A stretch of 64,000 nucleotides of DNA from Rubrivirga marina (GTDB lineage: Bacteria; Bacteroidota; Rhodothermia; Rhodothermales; Rubricoccaceae), in the NCBI RefSeq assembly GCF_002283365.1, contig NZ_MQWD01000001.1, positions 129,948 through 193,947 on the forward strand, given 5' to 3'. Shown here piece by piece: positions 1 through 7,716 of the stretch; within the stretch, counting starts at the first letter, position 1, and every line of letters starts with the position of its first letter. The position numbers and the translations under genes are program-made. Under the pieces are notes generated by a model. That model was not told the origin of the DNA. It worked only from the letters and a program-made list of their open reading frames with translations, and did not search any database.

Positions 1-774
1 GCCGCAGGCCGAGCTCGTACTCCGGTGAGCCGTAGGGGACCGTCTGCTCCCCGGCCATCTGCGCCATCATGGTGCCGCCGTCGGCCTCCCCTCCCCCATC
101 CGGCGTGGGTGCCTCCGCGCCTCCGCCGAGGCCGGCGAGGACGTTCCGGAGAAGCTGGACGGTCCGGACGTGCCGCAGTCTCAGGTACACGTTGACGAGG
201 CCGCGGAACCGACCCAGCGACTCCGCCGAGCCGACCCCGAGCGCGCCGTAATACTCGTTGTGGCCGGCGTAGATCAGGACGGCGTCCGGCTCCTGGGCCA
301 CGATCTCGTCGGCGAGGTCGAGGAGCGTGTACGAGCTCACGGCGTCCATCGCCGTGTTGATGACCTCGATCGTCCGGTCGGGGAAGGTGTCCTGGAGGCG
401 CCGCTCCAGCATCCGCGAGAACGCGCCGCCGCCGTAGAAGGGGAAGCCGGCCGCCGTCGAGCCGCCCTGCACGAAGACGCGGTACTCGTCGTCGCCCTTC
501 TGGGCGGCGAACACGTCGTGGAGCGGCGCGGGGACGCTCGCCTGCTGCGCGAAGTAGCGCCGCGCGATGTCGGCGTTGCGAACGAGGTACTGTGGGTTCT
601 CGTCGAGCGGCTCGAAGAGCGGGTAGTCGTCGCCGTAGTCCGCCAGCCGGAGCCCGCCTTCCAGCACGGCGAAGAACAGGACGGGGATGAGCAGCATCAC
701 CCCGGTGAACACGATCCGCCGCCGCCGCGAGAGGACGGGGGCCGGAGGCGGGGCGGGGGCGGTGCGAGCGCTCA
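1..774 (-). CDS. Membrane-anchored SGNH/GDSL-type hydrolase, 3' end outside window
   Basis: The first 258 codons are present and the C-terminus runs off the left edge. After a proline-rich tail and an arginine cluster (SRRRRIVF) there is one hydrophobic segment at about residues 22-42, so a single inner-membrane anchor with a periplasmic enzyme domain is predicted. Block I of the SGNH fold is visible as VFVQGGSTAAGFPF (likely Ser nucleophile in GGST) and a later block as YAGHNEYYGALG. In other Bacteroidota this family often continues into TPR repeats, which cannot be checked here. The ATG at 774 lies 16 nt after the stop of the upstream PPIase gene, so the two are probably co-transcribed. The substrate is unknown. 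Confidence 0.8.
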
Positions 775-790
775 TCCGGTCCGGGTCGCG

Positions 791-2530
791 CTACTGCGGC
801 CCGCCGAGGACGCGCGCCCAGAGCGCCTCGTCCACCTCGACCGCGTACCGCTCGCGCAGTTCGGCCTCGACCTCGGCCGCCAGCCGCTCGCGGTGGTGCT
901 CGGTGAACGCCTCGACCACGCGCTCGCGGACCTCGTCGAAGCCCAGTTGGCGCTCGTCGAGCCGCCGCGTGGCCTTGACGACGGCGTACCGCCGGCCCTC
1001 CGGCGTATCGTAGGCGACCGGGCCGGTCACCTCCCCTTCCCCGAGGCCGAACGCGACCTCGCCGAGGTACGGCGGCTCCTGGATAAAGCGGGCGACGATC
1101 TCGCCGTCTCGCGTCCGCCCGAAGGAGCGGCGGAGCCGACGGTCAGAGGCGTCTTCGAACGGCGTCCCAGCCTGGAGCCGCGCCCAGACGTCGTCGGCCT
1201 CGGCCTCGGTCTCCCGCTCGATGACCTCCGTGTACACGGTGGGCAGCTGGTAGAACAGCGAGTCGGCGTGGGCCTCGTAGAACGCGCGGAGCGCGGGCTC
1301 CGTGGGCTCTGGGAGGCGCGCCTCGATCCGCTTCCGGTCGTAGTACTGCTCGAAGGCCTCGGCGAGCACGGGGCTCGGCGTGCCGGGCCGCATCAGCTCC
1401 TCGTCCAGCCCGAGCTCGAGGGCGACGTCCACCATCCGGTCGGCCCGGACGGCCTCGAGCAAGTAGTCGCGCACGAAGAGCACGCTGTGCCGTCCGGAGG
1501 AGCGGCTCACCGCCAGGACCTCCCCGATCAGCCGCGGGAGCTCGCTGAGCCGGAGCTCGCCCGCGCTGTCGGTAAACACGACGGCGTCGCCGCTCTCGGC
1601 GACGTGGGCGCGGACCGTCTCGGCGTAGTCCGTCTCGAAGAACCCGGGCGTCCGCGCCCACTCGACGATCTTCGAGACCACCTCGTCATTCCAGCGCACC
1701 GTCGTCGAGTCGACCGTGGCCTGCCGCTCCTCGTAGTACGCCTGGTTGGCCTGCTCGGAATACCGCCCGCGCTGGACCTCGACGATCCGCGGTCGGACCT
1801 GCGCGAGCGGCGGGACCGGGACCTCCTCGACGCGCTCGCCGACGACGATGACGAAGGCGTCTCCCCGGTCCAGGCTCAGGGCCTCGCCGGGCTCGAGACG
1901 AAACGTGACCGCCATCATCGGCGACCGGGTGCTCCGCTCCCAGGTGACGGGGGCCATGAGCCCGCCGGTCCGGACAGAGGCCTCGTCCTCGGAGTACCGC
2001 GCGACGAGGGCCTCGACCGACGCGCCCTCATCGAGTTGGCGTCGGACCTCCTCGACCGTCTCGCGGAGCGCGGCCAGGGTCGCGGGCGTCGCGCCGGGCG
2101 GCTTCCGGAGCACGATCTGGCGGTAAAAGACGACTCGGCCCATGGCCTCATGTTGGGCCCGGATCGCGTCCTCGTTCAGGAACGGCTCCTCGTACGTCTG
2201 CTCGTAGTACGCGACGAGGAGCTCCTCCGCGTACCGTGGGCCGAGGCCGGCGAGGAACGCCGGCTCCTCGTCGTAGCCGAGGCGGAAGAAGTCCCGGCCT
2301 TTGAGCCGTTCGAGCGTCGCCTCCTTCAGCGCGATGCGGAGCTGCTCGGTGGGGTCCATCACCCCCCGGTAGAAGATGCGCTCCGCGCGGTCGCGGAGCT
2401 CGCCCATCGTGACGTCGACGTCGTCTTCGACCGTGGCGACGACGGCCTGTCGGCCGGCCGGCTGGCCGAGGGCGGGGACCGTCCCGAGCACGACGAGCAG
2501 GCCGAGCGCGAGCGAACGAGAGAGGCGCAT
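791..2530 (-). CDS. SurA-like peptidylprolyl isomerase (two parvulin-type domains)
   Basis: 579 residues. The start at 2530 gives a normal signal peptide (MRLSRSLALGLLVVLGTVPALGQ); an ATG 30 nt further upstream would put charged residues in front of it. A first parvulin/rotamase-type domain lies at about residues 140-240 (FYRQIVLRKPPG, YSEDEASVRTGGLMAPV, FVIVVGERVEE). A second, more divergent one lies near residues 410-520 (YTEVIERETEAEADDVWARL ... RYAVVKATRR). This domain order resembles SurA/PpiD-type periplasmic chaperones that fold outer-membrane proteins, which suits a genome rich in TonB receptors and T9SS cargo. It is followed closely by the SGNH hydrolase gene and separated from the upstream T9SS gene by a strong hairpin. 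The isomerase activity itself is inferred. Confidence 0.85.
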   Translation of the reverse strand: MRLSRSLALGLLVVLGTVPALGQPAGRQAVVATVEDDVDVTMGELRDRAERIFYRGVMDPTEQLRIALKEATLERLKGRDFFRLGYDEEPAFLAGLGPRYAEELLVAYYEQTYEEPFLNEDAIRAQHEAMGRVVFYRQIVLRKPPGATPATLAALRETVEEVRRQLDEGASVEALVARYSEDEASVRTGGLMAPVTWERSTRSPMMAVTFRLEPGEALSLDRGDAFVIVVGERVEEVPVPPLAQVRPRIVEVQRGRYSEQANQAYYEERQATVDSTTVRWNDEVVSKIVEWARTPGFFETDYAETVRAHVAESGDAVVFTDSAGELRLSELPRLIGEVLAVSRSSGRHSVLFVRDYLLEAVRADRMVDVALELGLDEELMRPGTPSPVLAEAFEQYYDRKRIEARLPEPTEPALRAFYEAHADSLFYQLPTVYTEVIERETEAEADDVWARLQAGTPFEDASDRRLRRSFGRTRDGEIVARFIQEPPYLGEVAFGLGEGEVTGPVAYDTPEGRRYAVVKATRRLDERQLGFDEVRERVVEAFTEHHRERLAAEVEAELRERYAVEVDEALWARVLGGPQ

Positions 2531-2566
2531 GGGAAAAGTCGAGTGGGATCGGAACGTCACAACAAA

Positions 2567-2604
2567 CCCGGGGCCCCGGCCGACATTGTGACCGGGGCCC
2601 CGGG
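2567..2604 (-). terminator. Rho-independent-like terminator after the beta-helix gene
   Basis: A perfect 13-bp inverted repeat (CCCGGGGCCCCGG at 2567-2579 with its complement at 2592-2604, 12-nt loop) lies 22 nt downstream of the stop at 2626. On the minus strand it is followed by the T-rich stretch TTTGTTGT. It would end transcription of the beta-helix gene before the PPIase gene. Confidence 0.75.
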
Positions 2605-2625
2605 AGGGTGCCGATGCGTCGGAGT

Positions 2626-4557
2626 TTACCGGACGATCACCATCCGGCGGGACTCGACGGAGTCGCCAGCGCGGAGCGTGTAGACGTACACGCCGCTGCT
2701 GAGGGACCCGGCGTTCCAGTCGGCGGTGTGCGCGCCGGCCGCGAGCTCGCGGTCGACGAGCGTGGCCACGCGGCGGCCGAGCGCGTCGAAGACCTCGAGG
2801 GTCACGTCGCTCGCCGTCGCCAGCTCGAACTCGATCGTCGTCGCGGCGCTGAACGGGTTCGGCCGGTTCTGGCCGAGCTGACCGATCAGGGACGGCCCAC
2901 GCTCGTCGGCCGTGATCAGCGTCGAGCCCGTCGCGAGCGCGTTGTCGATCGCGGCGTACTCGGCGTCACGGGTCGCCATCCAGGCCGACTTCTCCGCCGG
3001 GAACCAGTTGAGGTCACCGACCGGGTAGCCGTTGTAGCCACCGGAGAGGTACGTGTCGTTCGAGTACGAGAGGTCGAGCGGGATCGGCCAGTCGAAGACG
3101 ATCCAGTTGTTTGTGTCCTCGGTGTCGATCTCGTTGCCGGCCTCGTTGCCGGCCGTCCGGATCTTCGGGAGGAGGTCGGAGACGGCGACGTCGCTCGAGG
3201 CCGAGGCGAAGCCCCAGTCGTAGAGCTCGTCGACGCGGCCCGGGCCGTTGGCGAAGCCGGGGGCGCCGGCCTCGTACCACGTGCCCCACGTGATGAGCGG
3301 GTACGTGGCGTCGTCCATGAAGACCGACATCGTCCGGTCGTTGGCGAGGATCGCCTGGTCCGACCACTGGAGCGACGCGTCGCCCTCGAGGCAGCCGTCA
3401 CCGGCGCAGACGTCGCCCTCGACGCCCTGCGCGTTGAGCGCGTCGTCGATGGTGAGGAGGCTCTCGTCCCAGTACGCGGCGTTCGCGTCGACGAGCACCT
3501 GCCGGTCCGCCTCGGTGAACGGCTCGCTGTCCGGGTACGCCGCCGAGGTCGCCGCGATGGGCTGGCCGGCGTCGTTCGTCGGGAGCGGCGCGAGGTTGAT
3601 GATGCCGTGCGGCTCGAACGCCGACGCCGGCAGCTCGTCCGGGTTGAGGTACATCTCACCCGCGTCCAGGCCGGGGTAGTACGGCTGGTAGTTGCTGTTG
3701 ACGATGAGGTTGTTCGTCGCCGCGAAGTTGGTGAAGTAGCCGTTGCTCAGGAAGACCTGACCGGCCGCGTTCACGAACGTGTTGTGGTTGAACTTGACCT
3801 CCGAGGGGGAGAAGTTCCGGAATTTGTACTGCATGCCCGCGTTCTGGACGTGCGTCGTGTTCTCGACCCACATGACGTCCGTCGGCGCCTGCACGTTGTC
3901 GTACACACCGCCGTTGCGCCGCGAGGGCTGGTCGGTCGCGTTGGCGAAGTAGCTGTTCGAGACGTAGAAGCGGGTCCCGACGTTGTCGTTGGAGTTGATC
4001 ATCGTCCAGCGGTTGTGCTCAGCCAGGACGTTGTCCCACACGATGTCAAGGTTGTTGCCGTCGACGTTGACGAAGCTCCAGCCTGCCTGCCCCTCCGTGC
4101 TAGCGCTCGTGAAGTGCAGGTTCTTGAGCGTCAGGTCCTGGTCGACGCTGATCGACGGGTTCACACCCGTGCCCGAGGCGTCCGTGTAGCCCGAGATGGT
4201 CGGCGGGCGGCAGTTCGGGTCGTCGCCCTGGACCATGATCCCGCAGTTCTCACCGACGATGGTGAGCGGGCGGCCCTGCGCGCCGATGGCGGCGTCGAGG
4301 AGGTACAGCGCGATGTTGCCCGATTCGAGGGAGCCGTTGGACCCCGCGTGGAGCATGTAAACGCGGCCCGCGGGCGCGCCGGTGTCGGCCGCGATGACGG
4401 CGCCGAGCGTGCTGGGCACGCCGCCGGCGTCGAAGAAGTCGGCGATGACGAGGGTGTCGCCGCGGGTCTCGAGGACGTAGTCGCTCAGGGGGTCCTGAGC
4501 GTTCGCCCCGTAGGCCACCAGCGCGACCACCCCGAGGGTGAGTAGCGTTCGAGTCAT
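2626..4557 (-). CDS. T9SS-exported parallel beta-helix protein of unknown activity
   Basis: 643 residues with signal peptide MTRTLLTLGVVALVAYGANAQ. The middle has the short N/D/G-rich strands typical of right-handed parallel beta-helix (pectate lyase-like) proteins, for example LTLKNLHFTSAS, VDGNNLDIVWDNVLAEHN and NGYFTNFAATNNLIVNSN. The last 80 or so residues are a T9SS sorting domain (GQLGQNRPNPFSAATTIEFE, LGRRVATLVDRELAAGAH, ending MVIVR), so the protein is expected on the cell surface or outside. It lies beside the TonB receptor gene, separated by a terminator. No lyase catalytic triad was identified, so it could be a polysaccharide lyase, a hydrolase or a glycan-binding protein. Confidence 0.75.
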   Translation of the reverse strand: MTRTLLTLGVVALVAYGANAQDPLSDYVLETRGDTLVIADFFDAGGVPSTLGAVIAADTGAPAGRVYMLHAGSNGSLESGNIALYLLDAAIGAQGRPLTIVGENCGIMVQGDDPNCRPPTISGYTDASGTGVNPSISVDQDLTLKNLHFTSASTEGQAGWSFVNVDGNNLDIVWDNVLAEHNRWTMINSNDNVGTRFYVSNSYFANATDQPSRRNGGVYDNVQAPTDVMWVENTTHVQNAGMQYKFRNFSPSEVKFNHNTFVNAAGQVFLSNGYFTNFAATNNLIVNSNYQPYYPGLDAGEMYLNPDELPASAFEPHGIINLAPLPTNDAGQPIAATSAAYPDSEPFTEADRQVLVDANAAYWDESLLTIDDALNAQGVEGDVCAGDGCLEGDASLQWSDQAILANDRTMSVFMDDATYPLITWGTWYEAGAPGFANGPGRVDELYDWGFASASSDVAVSDLLPKIRTAGNEAGNEIDTEDTNNWIVFDWPIPLDLSYSNDTYLSGGYNGYPVGDLNWFPAEKSAWMATRDAEYAAIDNALATGSTLITADERGPSLIGQLGQNRPNPFSAATTIEFELATASDVTLEVFDALGRRVATLVDRELAAGAHTADWNAGSLSSGVYVYTLRAGDSVESRRMVIVR

Positions 4558-4594
4558 GGAAGGGTCCCTATGGGAAATGATGGTGAGAGAAACA

Positions 4595-4625
4595 ACGCTG
4601 GGGGAGCGAGGGGCTCCCCCAGCGT
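4595..4625 (-). terminator. Terminator after the TonB receptor gene
   Basis: A perfect 13-bp stem (ACGCTGGGGGAGC at 4595-4607, complement at 4613-4625, 5-nt loop) begins 8 nt after the receptor stop at 4634. On the minus strand it is followed by TTGTTTCTCTC. It separates the receptor from the downstream beta-helix gene, which therefore needs its own promoter or read-through. Confidence 0.8.
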
Positions 4626-4633
4626 GACAGGCC

Positions 4634-7627
4634 CTACAGGCCGTATCGGAGGCCGAGTTGGAATCGGCGCGGGTAGTAAGCGATCTGAGTGATGGCGTTC
4701 GACGGGGCCTCGGCGTCGGGCCCCACCACGAGGCTCCGGTTGTTGTTCTGGGCCGGGTGGCTCAGGTTCACCCCGTTGAGGAACAGCGAGAGCCCGTCGA
4801 TCGGGAGCCGCTGGCGGAGCGAGAAGTCCCAGCCGTAACGCGGCTCGGCGAACGTGTCGAGCGCCGGGTCGCGCTGGTCCAGCCCGACGAGGATGTCGCC
4901 CTGGTAGCGGAACGAGACGCGGCCGGAGAACCCGCCGATGTCGGCGCCGAGCGCGACGTTCAAGACGTCCTCGCCCTGCTGGAAGAGGCGGCCCGTCCGG
5001 ACCGTGTCGACCTGGACCTGGGGCGAGAACGGCCCGGTCCGCTCGAGGAAGATCGACTGGTAGTCCATCTCGGAGTTCAGCCGCGTGTAGTTCACGTTGA
5101 ACACGATGCTCCGGAGCACGCCCGGGAGGTACCAGAAGTTGGTCTGCCAGTCGACCTCGAAGCCGGTGAGCAGGGCGTCGTCCGGGTTGTTCACGAAGGT
5201 CGAGATCAGACCGACCGGGTTGATGTCCGGCACGGCCTGGCCGTCGGGGGACCCGTTGCCATCCACGTCTTCGCAGGACCGGCGGACGCGGCCGTCGTCA
5301 CACGTCGGGTACCCGATGGCGACCGGCGCCCAGAAGGTCCCCTCGAACAGGTCGAGCGTCTGGCGCTGGATGCTCACGCCGCGGATCACGTTCGAGAGGT
5401 TCTTCGCGAACACGCCGACCGTGAAGAGCCCGATCCGGTTGTTGTGGAAGGAGAGGTAGGCGTCGTAGTTGTCCGAGATCGTCGGGAGGAGGTTCGGGTT
5501 GCCGGCCGCGCCGTCGCTGCCCTGGTTGACCCAGGAGCTGGCGAGGAGCGACTGGTAGTCCGGGCGCGAGGTCGTCTTGGTGTACGCGAGCCGGATGTCG
5601 AACCAATCCGTCGGGCGGATCTGAGCCTGGATGTTGGGGAACCACTGCCCGATCGAGCGATCGACGCTCACCGTGTCGAACACGGCGCCCTGCCCGTCAT
5701 ACAGCGTCTGGTTGACGAACGGGGCCGTGTTGCCGAAGCTGAAGTTCTCGTATCGGACGCCGCCCAGGAGGTTCAGGAACCGGCCGAAGTCGAGGTCGGC
5801 CATGAGGTACCCGGCGGCGATCTCCTCGTTCGCGGTGTAGTCGAAGCGGTTGGACTGGGCCACGGCCGGCGTGGGCCACCCGGTCTGGGCGTCGCGGAAG
5901 TACCGGTCGAGGTACTCAATGTTGAGCGCGCCTGAGAACGCCCGGCGACCGCTGAGGAAGTACTGCCCACGCCCCTCGTCGTAGTCGGGGTCGAGGAACG
6001 GCTGGAGCTGGAGCGACGGCGTGGGGTCGAGGCCGATGCTGCGGAGGAACTCGGCCGCCCCGCTGTTCTCGCCGGAGTCGGCGAGGCGACGGTAGTACTG
6101 GAGCAGGTCCCGGTCCCGGTCGAGTTGGGTGTACTTGCCGCCGCCCTTGAACTCGCCCGTGACGAGGCCGACCGTGACGGGGACCGTCAGGTTGAGGGCC
6201 CCCGCGAGACGGCGCTCGCCGAAGTCCTCGTAGGTCGTAATCCCCTCATTGACGCCGCCTGGAGAGCCTGTGCTCAGGAACTCGATGTCGAAGATCTGCT
6301 CCTCGGAGGTCCAGTTCTCGAGCCGCTGCCCCTCGAAGTAGCCCGTCCCGGCAAAGTCGATCTGGTACCCCAGGTCGTCCTCCCGGCGGCTCCGCGAGTG
6401 CGAGAGGGACCAGTCGATACCGAACCGCTCGAACAGGTGCTCGCCCTGGAGCGAGTTCACGAGGAGGAAGCGGCTCCCGACGGTCCGGTTGAGGAGGAAC
6501 GTCCGGTTCCCCGACTCGAGGAGAAGGCGGTCCGTGAGCGTCGCGTTGTCGAATTCCTCCGCCGAGTACGCGTTCTGAAGGATGAGCTTGCCGCCCGGGA
6601 GGCGGAAGTCGAGGAGGAGGCTCCCTCCCACCTCTTCGTCGACGTTGACCTGGTCCTGGAAGTTGTACTGCTGGATCCCGTACGGCCGGCGACCGCCGAC
6701 GACGTCGGCCTGCGGGAGCGGGGCCCACGTGGCCGAGCCGATGTCGCCGCCGCCGTTGAACCGGCGGGCGTTGCCTTGGACGAACACGCCGAGGCGCTCG
6801 CCGAGGAACCGGTTGCTGACGCTGGCCCAGGCTCGGTAGTTGTCGGCCGTGTTGTCCTGGTCGTTGTAGTCGCCCTGCAGCATCGTGTCGAAGTGGAGCC
6901 CCTCGGGCGCCTCCTGGAGCCGGAGGTTCACGTTGCCGCCGATCGAGTTGGCGTCCATGGCCGGCGTGACGGCCTTGGACACCTCGATGCCCGCGAGCAT
7001 GTTCGACGAGATGAAGCCGAGGCTCGTTGAGCGGTCCGTCGTCGTCGACGGGAGCTGAATGCCGTTGACGGTGATCGTGTTGTACTTGGCCTCGATGCCG
7101 CGGACGACGATCTGGTCGCCGTTCTGGAGCGAGACGCCCGGGAGCCGGCTCACGGCCGTGGCCGCGTTCTCGTCAGGCAGCTCCCGGATGCGCTCCGCCG
7201 ACACGACGTTCGTGATGGTCTGCGCGTTGAGCTGCTCGTTGATGGCCGTCTGCTGGCCGAGCGCCTGGCCCGTGATCTCGATCTGGATGCCGCCGTCGCC
7301 GTACGAGAGCGAGAGGTCGACCTCGACCTCGCCGCCGGCCGGGACGGTCACCTGGGCGGAGTCGCTCTGGAACCCGACGAACGAGGCCACGATGGTCTGC
7401 TCGCCCGCGGGCGCCCCGACGATCGTAAACCGGCCGTTGACGTCAGTCGCCGCGCCGATCGTCGTGCCGGCGACGACGACGTTGGCGCCGGGGAGAGTGT
7501 TGCCGCCGCCTTCCGTGACGGTCCCCACGACGCGACCCGACTGGGCCGCAGCGACGCCGGAGAGCGCGAGGAACAGGACGAAGAGCGACGCGGATCGGAG
7601 TCGGCGGGTCGCGTTCATGAGAGGCAT
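4634..7627 (-). CDS. TonB-dependent outer-membrane receptor (TIGR01782 type)
   Basis: About 997 residues. The start at 7627 (MPLMNATRRLRS, then a signal peptide ending GVAAAQ) is preferred; the frame stays open to 7711, but that stretch contains a large hairpin. A carboxypeptidase-regulatory-like domain (GRVVGTVTEGGGNTLPGANV) at about 25-105 is followed by the plug, with RGIEAKYNTITVNGIQLPST, IEVSKAVTPAMDANSIGG and then NVNL. This pattern is that of the TIGR01782 (TonB-Xanth-Caul) receptors, not SusC. The rest is a 22-strand-type barrel. Receptors of this class import oligosaccharides with TonB/ExbBD energy. No SusD gene accompanies it. Its position next to the GH10 xylanase suggests xylo-oligosaccharides as ligand, which is inference. 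Confidence 0.9.
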   Translation of the reverse strand: MPLMNATRRLRSASLFVLFLALSGVAAAQSGRVVGTVTEGGGNTLPGANVVVAGTTIGAATDVNGRFTIVGAPAGEQTIVASFVGFQSDSAQVTVPAGGEVEVDLSLSYGDGGIQIEITGQALGQQTAINEQLNAQTITNVVSAERIRELPDENAATAVSRLPGVSLQNGDQIVVRGIEAKYNTITVNGIQLPSTTTDRSTSLGFISSNMLAGIEVSKAVTPAMDANSIGGNVNLRLQEAPEGLHFDTMLQGDYNDQDNTADNYRAWASVSNRFLGERLGVFVQGNARRFNGGGDIGSATWAPLPQADVVGGRRPYGIQQYNFQDQVNVDEEVGGSLLLDFRLPGGKLILQNAYSAEEFDNATLTDRLLLESGNRTFLLNRTVGSRFLLVNSLQGEHLFERFGIDWSLSHSRSRREDDLGYQIDFAGTGYFEGQRLENWTSEEQIFDIEFLSTGSPGGVNEGITTYEDFGERRLAGALNLTVPVTVGLVTGEFKGGGKYTQLDRDRDLLQYYRRLADSGENSGAAEFLRSIGLDPTPSLQLQPFLDPDYDEGRGQYFLSGRRAFSGALNIEYLDRYFRDAQTGWPTPAVAQSNRFDYTANEEIAAGYLMADLDFGRFLNLLGGVRYENFSFGNTAPFVNQTLYDGQGAVFDTVSVDRSIGQWFPNIQAQIRPTDWFDIRLAYTKTTSRPDYQSLLASSWVNQGSDGAAGNPNLLPTISDNYDAYLSFHNNRIGLFTVGVFAKNLSNVIRGVSIQRQTLDLFEGTFWAPVAIGYPTCDDGRVRRSCEDVDGNGSPDGQAVPDINPVGLISTFVNNPDDALLTGFEVDWQTNFWYLPGVLRSIVFNVNYTRLNSEMDYQSIFLERTGPFSPQVQVDTVRTGRLFQQGEDVLNVALGADIGGFSGRVSFRYQGDILVGLDQRDPALDTFAEPRYGWDFSLRQRLPIDGLSLFLNGVNLSHPAQNNNRSLVVGPDAEAPSNAITQIAYYPRRFQLGLRYGL

Positions 7628-7638
7628 GGGGGGAGCGT

Positions 7639-7680
7639 AGGCCTCCGGCGCCGGACGGGTTGTCCGGCGCCGCGAGGCCT
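7639..7680 (-). other. Large intercistronic hairpin between GH10 and TonB receptor genes
   Basis: The stem CGGCGCCGGAC (7646-7656) pairs exactly with 7662-7672 around a 5-nt loop, and an outer AGGCCT/AGGCCT pair (7639-7644 with 7675-7680) extends it. It lies between the GH10 stop (7717) and the receptor start (7627). No T-run follows on the minus strand, so it may serve as an mRNA-stability or processing element rather than a simple terminator. Confidence 0.6.
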
Positions 7681-7716
7681 GTCGGGGAACGGGAGTGTAG
7701 GCGGTGACCATGCGGG

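Noticed and set aside
170-2683. Long open frame on the plus strand opposite the PPIase gene
   Set aside because: It is Arg/Val/Glu-rich and has no known domain. The minus frame has a signal peptide and parvulin motifs; long antisense frames are expected at this GC content.
4634-7711. Receptor start at 7711 and identification as SusC
   Set aside because: The first 28 codons cover a strong hairpin and precede the signal peptide. Plug motifs fit TIGR01782 and no SusD gene is adjacent.
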